From Paracoccus lutimaris (GTDB lineage: Bacteria; Pseudomonadota; Alphaproteobacteria; Rhodobacterales; Rhodobacteraceae): 64,000 nucleotides of DNA. A model generated the notes under the pieces. It had not been told where the DNA came from. It was given only the letters and a program-made list of their open reading frames with translations, and did no database searches. The translations under genes were made by a program, and so were the position numbers. This document shows, in pieces, positions 24,114 to 33,701 of the stretch. The number at the start of each line of letters is the position of its first letter. Within the stretch, counting starts at the first letter, position 1. The stretch is taken from positions 186,001 through 250,000 of the forward strand of contig NZ_QPJL01000003.1 in assembly GCF_003337565.1 (NCBI RefSeq), written 5' to 3'.

Positions 24114-25325
24114 ATGCGGCATACCTGGCGCTGGTTTGGCCCCAAGGACCCGGTCTCGATCGACGACATGATGCAGGCGGGGGTTCAGGGCGTGGTCACG
24201 GCCCTGCATCACGTCCCGACCGGCGCGGTCTGGACCCCCGAGGAAATCGCCCGCCGTCAGGCCGAACTGGCAATGATGTCGGACGGCGCGCCCTCGCATC
24301 TCGCATGGGAGGTGGTCGAAAGCATCCCGGTCAGCGAGGCGATCAAGACCCAGACCGGCGACTGGCGCCAGCATGTCGAAAACTGGATCGCCTCGATGCG
24401 GAACCTGCATGCGGCGGGGATCCGGGTGATCTGCTATAACTTCATGCCGGTTCTGGACTGGACGCGCACCGATCTGGCATGGCGGCGCCCGAACGGCGCG
24501 CGCTGCATGCGGTTCGACCTGCCCGATTTCGTGGCCTTCGACATCCATATTCTTGAGCGCAGGGGTGCCGCCGAGGACTTCCCCGAGGCATTGCGCGACG
24601 AGGCCGCCCGCCGCTTTGCCGCCATGGATGAGGCGCGCTGTCAGGAACTGGTGAAGAACATCGTCTTTGGCCTGCCCGGCGCCGCCGAACAGCAGACGAT
24701 GCAGGACGTGCGCGATCTGCTGGACAGCTATGCCCCGGTCACCGACCCGGTGCTGCGCCGGAATTTCCACGCTTTCCTTGAGCAGGTGGCGCCGGTCGCG
24801 CAGGATCTGGGGATGCGGCTTTGCTGCCACCCCGACGACCCGCCCTTCCCGCTGCTGGGCCTGCCCCGGATCATGTCGACCGAGGCTGACTATGCCGAAC
24901 GCATCGCCGCCGTCGATCTGCCCGCGAACGGGATCACGCTCTGCTCCGGCTCGCTTGGGGCGCGGCCCGACAATGACCTGCCGGGCATGATGCGCCGGCT
25001 GGGGGATCGCGTGCATTTCCTGCATCTGCGCAATGTGCGCCGCGACACCGAGACCATCCCCGCCAGCTTCTTCGAGGACGAGCATCTGGGCGGCCAGACC
25101 GACATGGTCGAGCTGATCGACGCCGTTCTGGACGAAGAGGCCCGTCGCCGCGCCATCGGCCGCGAAGATGCCGTCATTCCCATGCGCCCCGATCACGGAC
25201 AGGACATTCTGGACGATATCGGGCGCGGCGGGCAGCCCGGCTATCCCGCCATTGGCCGTCTGAAAGGTCTGGCCGAGCTGCGCGGGGTCGAACTGGCACT
25301 GTCGCGCCGGATGGCGGGCGCATGA
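24114..25325 (+). CDS. uxuA: Mannonate dehydratase
   Basis: A 403-residue metal-dependent enzyme that dehydrates D-mannonate to 2-keto-3-deoxygluconate. UxuA hallmarks are visible: MRHTWRWFGPKDPV at the start, ALHHVPTGAVW, ICYNFMPVLDWTRTDL, RLCCHPDDPP (metal-binding histidine and cysteine region), and HLRNVRRD near the end. MRPDHGQDILDD carries a further metal-ligand histidine. Length fits the family (about 395). It overlaps kdgK by four bases (ATGA), so the KDG produced can be phosphorylated by the next gene's product. No anomaly. Confidence 0.96.
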   Translation: MRHTWRWFGPKDPVSIDDMMQAGVQGVVTALHHVPTGAVWTPEEIARRQAELAMMSDGAPSHLAWEVVESIPVSEAIKTQTGDWRQHVENWIASMRNLHAAGIRVICYNFMPVLDWTRTDLAWRRPNGARCMRFDLPDFVAFDIHILERRGAAEDFPEALRDEAARRFAAMDEARCQELVKNIVFGLPGAAEQQTMQDVRDLLDSYAPVTDPVLRRNFHAFLEQVAPVAQDLGMRLCCHPDDPPFPLLGLPRIMSTEADYAERIAAVDLPANGITLCSGSLGARPDNDLPGMMRRLGDRVHFLHLRNVRRDTETIPASFFEDEHLGGQTDMVELIDAVLDEEARRRAIGREDAVIPMRPDHGQDILDDIGRGGQPGYPAIGRLKGLAELRGVELALSRRMAGA

Positions 25326-26245
25326 TCCCGCCCCGGATCCTGTCGATCGGCGAGGCGATGCTGGAGCTGTCCTCGGCCGGTCAGGGTGACCTGTGGCGGC
25401 TGGGGATCGCGGGCGATACGCTGAACACCGCCTGGTATCTGCGCCGGTTGCTGGGGGATGACGCGCGGGTGGAGTATTTCACCCGCGTGGGCACCGGCGA
25501 GTTTTCGCAGAAAATGCTGGATTTTCTGTCGGCTGAGGGTATCGGCACCGATCACATCCCCCGCGATCCCGCGCGCGAAATCGGGCTTTACGCCATCTCG
25601 CTGAAGGATGGCGAGCGCAGCTTTTCCTATTGGCGCGACACATCGGCCGCGAAGCTTCTGGGCGACGACCCGGTGGCGCTGGACCGGGCGCTGGCGGGTG
25701 CGCGTATCGCCTATTTCTCGGGGATCAGCGTGGCGATCCTGTCCGACCGGGGCCGCGCCAATCTGCGCGACGCACTGGCGCGCGCGCGGACCCAAGGCAC
25801 GATGGTGGTCTTTGACCCGAACCTGCGTCCGCGCCTCTGGACGGATGCGGCAGCGATGCGGGCGGGGATCGAGGCGGCGGCCTCGGGTGCCGATCTGGTC
25901 CTGCCCAGCTTTGATGATGAGGCCACGCATTTCGGCGATGCCGATGTCGGTGCCACGATCCGGCGCTATCTGGATCTGGGCGCGGGCCATGTCGTGGTCA
26001 AGAATGGCGGCGGCCCGATATGGTTCGATGGCGCGCAAGGGACCGGCGCGCTGCCTGACCTGACGCCTGACCTGCCGGTCGACACGACGGCGGCGGGCGA
26101 CAGCTTCAACGCCGGTTATCTGGCGGCGATGCTTGCCGGCGCGGATTGCGCCGATGCGATCCGCGCCGGTCATGCGCTCAGCCGGCAGGTCATCCGCCAT
26201 CGCGGCGCGCTGGTCCCCGAAGCCGTCGAGGCCGCACGCGCCTGA
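25322..26245 (+). CDS. kdgK: 2-keto-3-deoxygluconate kinase
   Basis: A 307-residue PfkB-family sugar kinase. The start IGEAMLELS and the C-terminal signature DTTAAGDSFNAGYLAAML, which holds the catalytic aspartate and anion hole, identify the family. FDPNLRPRLW is the second conserved block. The context gives the substrate as 2-keto-3-deoxygluconate, made to KDPG for the Entner-Doudoroff aldolase. No KDPG aldolase gene is in the window. It overlaps uxuA and converges with uxaA, leaving 19 bases between stops with no obvious terminator. Confidence 0.93.
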   Translation: MIPPRILSIGEAMLELSSAGQGDLWRLGIAGDTLNTAWYLRRLLGDDARVEYFTRVGTGEFSQKMLDFLSAEGIGTDHIPRDPAREIGLYAISLKDGERSFSYWRDTSAAKLLGDDPVALDRALAGARIAYFSGISVAILSDRGRANLRDALARARTQGTMVVFDPNLRPRLWTDAAAMRAGIEAAASGADLVLPSFDDEATHFGDADVGATIRRYLDLGAGHVVVKNGGGPIWFDGAQGTGALPDLTPDLPVDTTAAGDSFNAGYLAAMLAGADCADAIRAGHALSRQVIRHRGALVPEAVEAARA

Positions 26246-26264
26246 TAGACGAAAGGCGCGGCGA

Positions 26265-27743
26265 TCACATCGTCGCGCCGATCTGCCATGGCACGAATTC
26301 GTGGTCCCCCAGCCCCAGCGTCTCGCTTTTGCTGGCCCTGCCCGAGGCGGTGGCCAGAATCAGATCGACGATCTGGCGGGCCTTGTCCTCAAGCGCCACG
26401 CGCTGGCTGAGGATATCGCCGCAATTCAGGTCCATGTCGTCGGGCATGGCGGCGGCCAGCCGGTCATTCGTCGCCAGCTTGATCGTCGGTGCGGGTTTCG
26501 ACCCAAAGGCCGAGCCGCGCCCGGTGGTGAAGACGATCAGCTGCGCCCCGCCCGCGATCTGGCCGGTGGCCGAGACCGGATCATAGCCGGGCGTGTCCAT
26601 GAAGTTCAGCCCCGGCGCGGTGATGCGCTCGGCATAGTCCAGCACCGCCTCCAGCGGCGCATTGCCGCCCTTGGCGACCGCACCCAGCGACTTTTCCAGA
26701 ATGGTAGTCAGCCCGCCGGCCTTGTTGCCGGGGCTGGGGTTGTTGTCCATCGAGGCACCGTTCTTTTCGGTGTAATCCTCCCACCAGCGGATTCTTTCCA
26801 AGAGCTTGTCGGCCACCTCGGTCGAGACGGCCCGGTCCAGCAGCAGCCGTTCCGCGCCATAGATCTCGGGCGTTTCGGCCAGCACCATGGATGCCCCCTG
26901 CGCGGCCAGAATGTCGCTGGCCAGACCCAGCGCCGGATTGGCGGTAATGCCGGAAAACCCGTCCGAACCGCCGCATTGCAGCCCGATCTTCAAGGCGCCC
27001 GCAGGCACGGTTTCGCGATGGACATCGTTCAGCGCCGGCAGCATCTCGCGGATGCGGGCCTTGATCGCGTCGATGGTCTTGCGGGTGCCGCCGGTATCCT
27101 GAATGGTCAAACCGTGAAAGCGCGCGGCCTGCCCCAGTTCCTGCTTCATGCGGGCGATCTGCATGGTCTCGCAACCCAGACCGACAAACAGCGCCGCGCC
27201 GACATTCGGATGCCCGGCATAGCCGGTCAGCACCCGTTGCAGCGCCGTCCAGCCCGGCCCGCTATCGGCCATGGCGCAGCCGGTGCCATGGGCAAAAGCC
27301 ACGACGCCATCGACATTGGGATAGGGTTCCAGCGCGCCCTCGATGCGGATTTCCTCGGCGGCGCGGCGGATCACGGTGGCCGAGCAATTCACCGTCGCGA
27401 CCAGCGCCAGAAAGTTGCGCGTCCCGACCGAGCCGTCGCTGCGCCGGTAGCCCTGAAAGGTGAAGGCCGGATCCTTGCGCGCGGCCAGCCCCGCCCGCGC
27501 CGCCGCCAGCCCCGCGCCGGGGTGATAGTCGCGGCCATGATCGCCAAAGACGCAATTGTGGCTGTGGACATGGGCGCCGGTCGCGATGTCCTCGGTCGCA
27601 TAGCCGATGACCTGCCCGTATTTCACCACCTCGGAGCCCTTGGCGATGGGGCGGCGGGCGATCTTGTGACCGGCGGCGGCGATGCCCTTTTCGGTCAGGA
27701 TCGCCACATTGTCGGCGGGGTTCAGGATCAAGGGTTCAGGCAT
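26265..27743 (-). CDS. uxaA: Altronate dehydratase (fused two-domain form)
   Basis: A 492-residue enzyme converting D-altronate to 2-keto-3-deoxygluconate. The N-terminal SAF domain (about 1-85, with IATGAHVHSHN) and the long C-terminal domain (from about 105) are joined as in E. coli UxaA. Conserved blocks include GYRRSDGSVGTRNFL, FAHGTGCAM, LQCGGSDGFSGITANPA, DNNPSPGNKAGGLTTI and ERITAPGLNFMDTPGY. The ATG follows AAAGGA inside the end of the preceding reductase gene, overlapping by eight bases. It is the last gene of the minus-strand hexuronate operon. Confidence 0.95.
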   Translation of the reverse strand: MPEPLILNPADNVAILTEKGIAAAGHKIARRPIAKGSEVVKYGQVIGYATEDIATGAHVHSHNCVFGDHGRDYHPGAGLAAARAGLAARKDPAFTFQGYRRSDGSVGTRNFLALVATVNCSATVIRRAAEEIRIEGALEPYPNVDGVVAFAHGTGCAMADSGPGWTALQRVLTGYAGHPNVGAALFVGLGCETMQIARMKQELGQAARFHGLTIQDTGGTRKTIDAIKARIREMLPALNDVHRETVPAGALKIGLQCGGSDGFSGITANPALGLASDILAAQGASMVLAETPEIYGAERLLLDRAVSTEVADKLLERIRWWEDYTEKNGASMDNNPSPGNKAGGLTTILEKSLGAVAKGGNAPLEAVLDYAERITAPGLNFMDTPGYDPVSATGQIAGGAQLIVFTTGRGSAFGSKPAPTIKLATNDRLAAAMPDDMDLNCGDILSQRVALEDKARQIVDLILATASGRASKSETLGLGDHEFVPWQIGATM

Positions 27744-29196
27744 GGTCGTTTCCTTTATGGCTGGCCCCTTTCAGGCTGGCTTTTGCGCCGTCGCGGATCA
27801 GTCCGCTCAGCGCGGCGGTCAGGTCGGCGGCGAAACCCGGATCGTCGCGCAGGGCGGGCGGAAACACCTCGGCCAGCGCCAGAAACCCCGCGACCGTCGC
27901 CGCCGGATCGTCCCGCCACAAGGCGGCGAGACGCTGCGCCAGCGGGTCCTTGACCTCGATCGGCTGACCCTTTTCGTCGCGACCCGAAGCATAGCGCATC
28001 CATGCCGCCACGGCCAGCGTCAGGCCGGGCACCTTGCGCCCCGCCGCGCGGGCCTCACCGATGGTGCCAAGGATGCGCTGCGGCAGTTTCTGGCTGCCAT
28101 CCATGGCAATCTGCCATGTCCGGTGGCGGATGGCGGGATTGGCATAACGCGCATGCAGCGCATCGGCATAGGCCCCCAGATCGACGCCGGGCGGAGGGGT
28201 CAGCACCGGAATGATCTCACCATGCCAGAGCCCGCGCACAAAGGCGGAAAATTCGGGATCGGCGACGGTGTCCGAGATCGTCTCATAGCCCGCCAGATAG
28301 CCCAGATAGGCCAGCGAACTGTGGGTGCCATTCAGCATCCGCAGCTTCATATGCTCAAAGGGCGTCACATCGCCCACGAGCTGCGCGCCCACTGCGGCCA
28401 GATCGGGGCGGGCGGCGCCGACGAAATCGTCCTCGACCACCCATTGCCGGAAGGGCTCGTGCATGACCGGCGCCTCGTCGCGGTATCCGGCCGTGGCCTC
28501 AAGCCGGTCCAGATCGGCAGCGGTGGTGGCGGGCACGATGCGGTCGACCATGGCCGCCGGGAATGCCCCTTCGGCCTCGATCCATGCGGCCAGCGCAGGG
28601 TCGATCAGCCCGGCCAGTTCCAGCACCACGCCCCGCACGACGCGGCCGTTTTCCGGCAGGTTGTCGCAGCAAAGCACGGTAAAGGGCGGCAAACCCGCCG
28701 CCCGGCGCATGGCCAGCGCCCGGACCAGAAAGCCCGGCGCCGATTTCGGCAGGGGGTTTTCCAGATCATGGGCGATATCGGGATGGGCGCGGTTCAGCCT
28801 GCCCGTCGATGGCTCATGGCAATAGCCTTTTTCGGTGACGGTCAGGCTGACGATTTTCACGGCCGGCGCGGCCATGGCGTCCAGCACCGCCTGCGGGCCT
28901 TCGGGTGCGACCAGCACGTCGCGCAGAACGGTCACCACCTGCGGCTTTTCCCCCTCGGGGGCCAGTTCCAGCGCCGTATAGGCCCAACCCTGCAGTTTCA
29001 GCTTGTCGCGCGTGCCCGGCGATTGCAGCGAGACGCCGACAATCCCCCAGTCGCCGCCGGATTTCGCCATCGCCTCGGCGATATAGATGGCACCATGGGC
29101 GCGGAAAAACGCGCCCAGTCCCAGATGCACGATCCCCGCCGGAGCGGCCGAGGGTTCGCGGAAAAGCCTATCTTGCAAGCCAGCCTCCATCGACAT
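27736..29196 (-). CDS. uxuB: Fructuronate reductase / D-mannonate oxidoreductase
   Basis: A 486-residue NAD-dependent polyol dehydrogenase (mannitol dehydrogenase family). The N-terminal Rossmann region starts IVHLGLGAFFRAH, CCDNLPENGRVV is conserved, and the catalytic lysine lies in EHMKLRMLNGTHSSLAY. It should reduce fructuronate to mannonate. Tagaturonate reductase (UxaB) belongs to a related family, so a role with altronate cannot be excluded. It is the only reductase in the cluster although both mannonate and altronate dehydratases are present. The start is unclear: ATG at 29196 or 29190, or TTG at 29178 behind GGAGG. All lie within the end of kduD. Confidence 0.85.
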   Translation of the reverse strand: MSMEAGLQDRLFREPSAAPAGIVHLGLGAFFRAHGAIYIAEAMAKSGGDWGIVGVSLQSPGTRDKLKLQGWAYTALELAPEGEKPQVVTVLRDVLVAPEGPQAVLDAMAAPAVKIVSLTVTEKGYCHEPSTGRLNRAHPDIAHDLENPLPKSAPGFLVRALAMRRAAGLPPFTVLCCDNLPENGRVVRGVVLELAGLIDPALAAWIEAEGAFPAAMVDRIVPATTAADLDRLEATAGYRDEAPVMHEPFRQWVVEDDFVGAARPDLAAVGAQLVGDVTPFEHMKLRMLNGTHSSLAYLGYLAGYETISDTVADPEFSAFVRGLWHGEIIPVLTPPPGVDLGAYADALHARYANPAIRHRTWQIAMDGSQKLPQRILGTIGEARAAGRKVPGLTLAVAAWMRYASGRDEKGQPIEVKDPLAQRLAALWRDDPAATVAGFLALAEVFPPALRDDPGFAADLTAALSGLIRDGAKASLKGASHKGNDHA

Positions 29197-29896
29197 TCAG
29201 CACCGTGCCGTTGATGTAATCCGAGGCCGGGGCAGAGAGGAACACCGCCGTCTGGCCGATATCCTCGGCCCGGCCCCAGCGGCCTGCCGGGATGCGCTCA
29301 AGGATCGCCTGCGAGCGCGCGGGATCGGCGCGCAGGGCCTCGGTATTGTTGGTCTCGATATAGCCGGGCGCGATGGCGTTGACGTTCAGCCCCTTGGCCG
29401 CCCATTCATTCGCCATCAGCTTCGTCAGCCCCGCCACGCCATGCTTGCTGGCGGTATAGCTGGGCACGCGGATGCCGCCCTGAAACGACAGGAGCGAGGC
29501 GATGTTCACGATCTTGCCGCGCCCGCGCGGCAGGGCGGCGCGGGCGAAGGCCTGACAGGTGAAGAACAGCGATTTCAGGTTGACGTCCATCACGTCATCC
29601 CAATCGGATTCAGAGAAATCCACCGCATCGTCGCGGCGGATGATACCGGCATTGTTGACCAGAATGTCGATGCGCTCGGCGGCAAAGACATCGCGCGCGG
29701 CCATCGGGTCGGAGAAATCCAGCCGCATGCCCCGGCCCTGCGCGCCCATCAATGCCAGCGTTTCGTCACAGTCGCGGCGCCCGGCGGCGATGACCTCGGC
29801 ACCCGCCTGCGCCATGGCGACCGCGATGGCCTGACCGATGCCGGTATTGGCGCCGGTGACCAGCGCCACCTGACCTTCTAGCGAAAAGGCGTTCAC
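29168..29896 (-). CDS. kduD: 2-dehydro-3-deoxy-D-gluconate 5-dehydrogenase (SDR)
   Basis: A 242-residue short-chain dehydrogenase. The NAD-binding motif TGANTGIGQAI lies near residue 14, NNAG at about 88-91, and the catalytic triad S-Y-K in IASLLSFQG and YTASKHG. DGGWLAR forms the C-terminus. The KduD assignment follows from close similarity to the family and from kduI immediately upstream. Together they convert 4-deoxy-5-ketouronate from pectin or glycosaminoglycan breakdown to KDG. The start is GTG at 29896, overlapping the kduI stop as GTGA. An upstream in-frame extension would be inside kduI and is not SDR-like. Confidence 0.93.
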   Translation of the reverse strand: MNAFSLEGQVALVTGANTGIGQAIAVAMAQAGAEVIAAGRRDCDETLALMGAQGRGMRLDFSDPMAARDVFAAERIDILVNNAGIIRRDDAVDFSESDWDDVMDVNLKSLFFTCQAFARAALPRGRGKIVNIASLLSFQGGIRVPSYTASKHGVAGLTKLMANEWAAKGLNVNAIAPGYIETNNTEALRADPARSQAILERIPAGRWGRAEDIGQTAVFLSAPASDYINGTVLNVDGGWLAR

Positions 29897-30717
29897 CGCA
29901 GGTCCTCCGGCTGCACAAAGTCCATGTCGGTATAGTCGATATTGTCGCCGGCCATGGCCCAGATGAAGGTATAGCCGCCGATCCCCGCGCCGGCATGGAT
30001 CGACCATGTCGGCGAGATCACCGCCTGTTCATTAGCGACGACGATATGGCGCGTCTCCTGCGGCTCGCCCATCAGGTGCAGGACGCGCGATTGCGGCGCC
30101 ATGCCGTGATAGAGATAGGCCTCCATCCGGCGGTCATGGACATGGGCGGGCATGGTGTTCCAGACCGAGCCATCCTCCAGCGCGGTATAGCCCAGAACCA
30201 ACTGGCAGCTTTCCATGACCAACGGGTGGATGAACTGGCGGATGGTGCGTTTGTTGCTGGTCTCGACCGCGCCCAGCTTCACCTCCTTGGCCTCGGCCAC
30301 GGTGATCAGGCGGCTGGGCAGCGTGCGATGCGCGGGACATGAGGTGATGTAGAACCGCCCCTGCCCCGAAAACGTCACCGGCCCCGAACCCATGCCCAGA
30401 TAAAGTACATCGCCATAAGCCATGTCCCAGCCCTGCCCGCCGGCCTCGACCCGGCCGGCCTCGCCGATATTGACGATGCCCATTTCGCGCCGCTCAAGGA
30501 AGGTGGCGGTCTTGGTTTCCTCGACCTTGTCGAGGGTCAGGCTGCCGCCCGCCGGCACCGCCGCGCCGACGGTAAAGCGGTCGTAATGGGTATAGACCAG
30601 CCGGATCTCACCCTCGGCAAACATGCCTTCGGTCAGGAAGTTCCGGCGCAGGGCCTCGGTATCCATGGTCTTGGCGTGGTCGGGATGGATGGCGTGGCGG
30701 GTCTCGACGCTCAGCAT
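29893..30717 (-). CDS. kduI: 5-keto-4-deoxyuronate isomerase
   Basis: A 274-residue zinc-dependent isomerase of the cupin fold, converting 5-keto-4-deoxyuronate to 2,5-diketo-3-deoxygluconate. Family blocks are RRNFLTEGMF, VYTHYDRFTVGAAVP, NTMPAHVHDRRMEAYLY with the metal-binding His and Glu, and SPTWSIHAGAGIGGY with a further His. The ATG at 30717 follows AAAGGA with six bases between; an in-frame ATG 24 bases upstream has no site. It lies between the TRAP genes and kduD, so imported unsaturated uronates feed directly into this step. Confidence 0.94.
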   Translation of the reverse strand: MLSVETRHAIHPDHAKTMDTEALRRNFLTEGMFAEGEIRLVYTHYDRFTVGAAVPAGGSLTLDKVEETKTATFLERREMGIVNIGEAGRVEAGGQGWDMAYGDVLYLGMGSGPVTFSGQGRFYITSCPAHRTLPSRLITVAEAKEVKLGAVETSNKRTIRQFIHPLVMESCQLVLGYTALEDGSVWNTMPAHVHDRRMEAYLYHGMAPQSRVLHLMGEPQETRHIVVANEQAVISPTWSIHAGAGIGGYTFIWAMAGDNIDYTDMDFVQPEDLR

Positions 30718-30751
30718 ATTGGTCCTTTCTGGGATCGTCATTGTCAGCCGG

Positions 30752-32032
30752 TCACTTGAAGACCGAGGGCAGCCACAAGGACAGCGCCGGGATATAGGTC
30801 ACCAGCATCAGGGTCACAAAGGCGGCGAAATAGAATGGCCAGATCGTGCGCATCGCCTGCCAGATCGAAATGCGCCCGACCGCGCAGCCCACGAACAGCA
30901 CCGCACCCACCGGCGGCGTGCACAGACCAATCCCAAGGTTCAGGACCAGAATGACCCCGAAATGCACCGGGTCGACGCCGAAGGCCTGCGCCACCGGCAG
31001 AAAGATCGGCGTGGTGATGACAATGAGCGGCGACATGTCCATGAAGGTGCCAAGGATCAGCAGGATCACGTTCATCAACAGCAGGATCACCAGCGGATTG
31101 TCCGAGATGTTCTGCAAGACCGCGACCAGCTGCGCCGGCACCTTCAGATAGGCCAGAAGCCAGCCGAAACAGGCCGCGCAGCCGATCACCAGCAGCACCA
31201 TCGAGGTGGTGCGCACCGCGCCCTTGGTGGCCTCGACGAATTCGGACCAGGGCAGGCTGCGATAGACCAGCGCCGTCACCAGCAGCGCATAGACCACGGC
31301 GATGTTCGAGGATTCGGATGCGGTGAACACGCCCGAGCGCACGCCGCCAAAGATGATCGCGATCAGGATCAGCCCCGGCAGGGCCGAGACGAAAAGCTGC
31401 CCCATCATCGCGAAACCGGGGAATGGGTCGGTCGGATAGCCGCGCTTGCGCGCCACCCACCATGCCGCGACCATCAGCAGCACCGCCAGCAGCAGGCCCG
31501 GGATGATCCCCGCCGTGAACAGGTCGGCAATCGACAACCGCCCCCCCGCCGCGATGGAATAGATGATCATATTGTGGCTGGGCGGGATCATCAGCGCGAT
31601 GATCGAGCTGACAACAGTGATGTTGACCGCGTAATCGACGTCATAGCCGCGCTTTTTCATCTGCGGCACCATCAGCCCGCCGACCGCCGAGGCATCCGCC
31701 GCAGCCGAACCCGAGACACCCCCGAACATCAGCGAGGCCATGATATTGACCTGTCCCAGCCCGCCCTTCAGATGCCCGACCAGGGATCCGGCCAGCGCCA
31801 CCAGACGCCGGGCGATGTCACCCCTGACCATCAGGTCGCCCGAATAGATGAAGAACGGAATGGCCATCAGCGCAAAGACCGAGATGCCCGAATTCAGCCG
31901 CTGGAACACCACCACCGGCGGAAGCCCCAGATAAAGCACGGTGAAAAAGCTGGCCGCGCCAAGGCAGAATGCGACCGGGGTGCCGATCAGCAGCAGGAAC
32001 GAAAAGCTTCCGAACAGGATCCAGTATTCCAT
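30752..32032 (-). CDS. TRAP transporter large permease (hexuronate type)
   Basis: A 426-residue protein with about 12 membrane helices. FGGVSGSAAADASAVGGLM is the conserved channel loop, IPPSHNMIIYSIAAGG and GIGLCTPPVGAVLFVG are the other family marks. Its place between kduI and the small permease, in an operon for uronate breakdown, indicates uronic acids as substrate. It is three bases downstream of the small permease stop. Confidence 0.93.
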   Translation of the reverse strand: MEYWILFGSFSFLLLIGTPVAFCLGAASFFTVLYLGLPPVVVFQRLNSGISVFALMAIPFFIYSGDLMVRGDIARRLVALAGSLVGHLKGGLGQVNIMASLMFGGVSGSAAADASAVGGLMVPQMKKRGYDVDYAVNITVVSSIIALMIPPSHNMIIYSIAAGGRLSIADLFTAGIIPGLLLAVLLMVAAWWVARKRGYPTDPFPGFAMMGQLFVSALPGLILIAIIFGGVRSGVFTASESSNIAVVYALLVTALVYRSLPWSEFVEATKGAVRTTSMVLLVIGCAACFGWLLAYLKVPAQLVAVLQNISDNPLVILLLMNVILLILGTFMDMSPLIVITTPIFLPVAQAFGVDPVHFGVILVLNLGIGLCTPPVGAVLFVGCAVGRISIWQAMRTIWPFYFAAFVTLMLVTYIPALSLWLPSVFK

Positions 32033-32035
32033 CGC

Positions 32036-32641
32036 CTATTTCCCCTTCCCGCCGGGAACGCTGTCTTCAAGCATCGCCTCGGCCGAGGGGCCTTCGGCAT
32101 GGCCGTCCAGAATACCGTCGGCGGCATCGTCCATGTCGCCGAAACGCGCCGTCTTCAGCCCCGCGCCCCGGCGCAGGATGCGCTCAAGCGAGAACAGGAC
32201 CAGCAGCACGCCGCCGCCGATCACCGGCGCAAAATCCCACAGCCGCGAGATGCCAAGCCCCGGGATCACCCCGCTGACGACCTTGGCCGCCAGCTGCCAG
32301 CCATAATAGGCCATGCCAAAGCCAAAGGCCGCGACGACCAGATCGGACAGGCTGTGAAACCATGGCCGCATCCAGTCCGGCACCAGATAGAGGCCGACGT
32401 CGAAGGACAGGTGATACCCTTCCTTGACGCCGACCGCGGCACCCAGAAAGATGAACCAGCCCATCAGCATGACGCTGGCGGGCTCCGCCCAGAACAGGCT
32501 GGTGCCCATCACATAGCGGTAAAAGACCTGGGCAAAGACAAAGGCGGTCATCAGCACCAGCCCGATCCCCGCCACCCACAGGCCCAGACGCGCCAGCCAT
32601 CCGGTCAGCCGCGCCATCGTCAGCATTGCATCGCGCATCAT
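32036..32641 (-). CDS. TRAP transporter small permease (hexuronate type)
   Basis: A membrane protein of about 201 residues with four helices: about 12-38 (LGLWVAGIGLVLMTAFVFAQ), 48-68, 88-110 and 130-150. SLFWAEPASVMLMGWFIFLG and GVKEGYHLSFDVGLY are the DctQ motifs. The ATG at 32641 follows GGGGA; in-frame starts at 32650 and 32638 are alternatives. The C-terminal tail is acidic and ends GGKGK. It pairs with the large permease downstream. Confidence 0.9.
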   Translation of the reverse strand: MMRDAMLTMARLTGWLARLGLWVAGIGLVLMTAFVFAQVFYRYVMGTSLFWAEPASVMLMGWFIFLGAAVGVKEGYHLSFDVGLYLVPDWMRPWFHSLSDLVVAAFGFGMAYYGWQLAAKVVSGVIPGLGISRLWDFAPVIGGGVLLVLFSLERILRRGAGLKTARFGDMDDAADGILDGHAEGPSAEAMLEDSVPGGKGK

Positions 32642-32696
32642 GTTCCCCATGCGTGCAAGGGCGCCGCCCGCAACCATCTGCGGGCGGTCCGTTCGG

Positions 32697-33680
32697 TCAC
32701 TCGGTTTCCTGGATCCGCTTGACCAGATCCTTGGCCTCGGGCGTGGTCACGTATTTCTCATAGACCGGGGCCATGGCCTCGACGAAGGCGGTCTTGTCGA
32801 TATCCTTGATGACCTCGGACCCGGCGGCGACGACCTTTTCCTCGGAGGCCTTTTCCTGATCGGCCCACAGCTTGCGCTGCACGGTGGCCGAATTCCTGGC
32901 CGCCTCGCGCAGGATCGCCTGATCCTCGGGGGTCAGCTTTTCCCAGCTTGCCTTGGACATTGCCACCAGCTCCGGCACCATAAGATGCTGGTCCAGCGTG
33001 AAATACTTGGCCACCTCGGCATGGCCCGAGCTGTCATAGCTGGGAAAATTGTTCTCGGCCCCGTCAATGACGCCGGTCTGGATCGAGGAATAGACCTCGC
33101 CGTAAGGCATCGGCGTCGCATTGGCGCCAAGCGCCGTCATCATGTCGACAAAGACGTCGTTCTGCATGACGCGGAACTTCATGCCCTTGAGATCCTCGAT
33201 CGACTTGATCGGCTTTTGCGAGTTGTAGAAGCTGCGCGCGCCGCCATCGTAATAGGCCAGTGCGATCAGGTCCTTTTCCTCGAACCCCTTGGCGATTTCC
33301 TCGCCGATGGAGCCGTCCATGACCTTGTGCATATGGTCCTCGGACTTGAAGAGGTAAGGCAGGGACATGGTCTGCGTCACCGGCACGATGTCGTTGAACG
33401 ACCCGAAACTTGCGCGCACCATGTCGATGACGCCGAACTGGGTCTGCTCGATCGTGTCCTTTTCCTCACCAAGCTGGGACGAGGGGAAGACCTCGATGCA
33501 GATGCGGCCGCCGGATTTCTCCTTGGCCTCGGTGGCCATGGCCTTGACGCCCTCGACGGTCGGATAGCCGTCGGGATGGGTGTCGGACGAGCGCAGGGTG
33601 ACTTCGCATTCCGCCGCGGCGCTACCAGCCAGCGCAGCGGATGCCAGCAGGGCGGCAAGGGTTGTCGTGACGAGTTTCAT
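32697..33680 (-). CDS. TRAP solute-binding protein, probable hexuronate receptor
   Basis: A 327-residue periplasmic protein with a Sec signal ([19 protein letters not shown], cleavage near AAA/EC). The mature protein carries [28 protein letters not shown] with the carboxylate-binding arginine, and [16 protein letters not shown]. It belongs to the DctP superfamily, in the clade typical of uronate and sugar-acid TRAP systems. It is 21 bases downstream of uxaC in the same operon. Galacturonate and/or glucuronate, or their unsaturated derivatives, are the likely ligands; this is inferred from context. Confidence 0.9.
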   Translation of the reverse strand: MKLVTTTLAALLASAALAGSAAAECEVTLRSSDTHPDGYPTVEGVKAMATEAKEKSGGRICIEVFPSSQLGEEKDTIEQTQFGVIDMVRASFGSFNDIVPVTQTMSLPYLFKSEDHMHKVMDGSIGEEIAKGFEEKDLIALAYYDGGARSFYNSQKPIKSIEDLKGMKFRVMQNDVFVDMMTALGANATPMPYGEVYSSIQTGVIDGAENNFPSYDSSGHAEVAKYFTLDQHLMVPELVAMSKASWEKLTPEDQAILREAARNSATVQRKLWADQEKASEEKVVAAGSEVIKDIDKTAFVEAMAPVYEKYVTTPEAKDLVKRIQETE

Positions 33681-33701
33681 GTTTTCCTCCCGTTGTGAAA
33701 C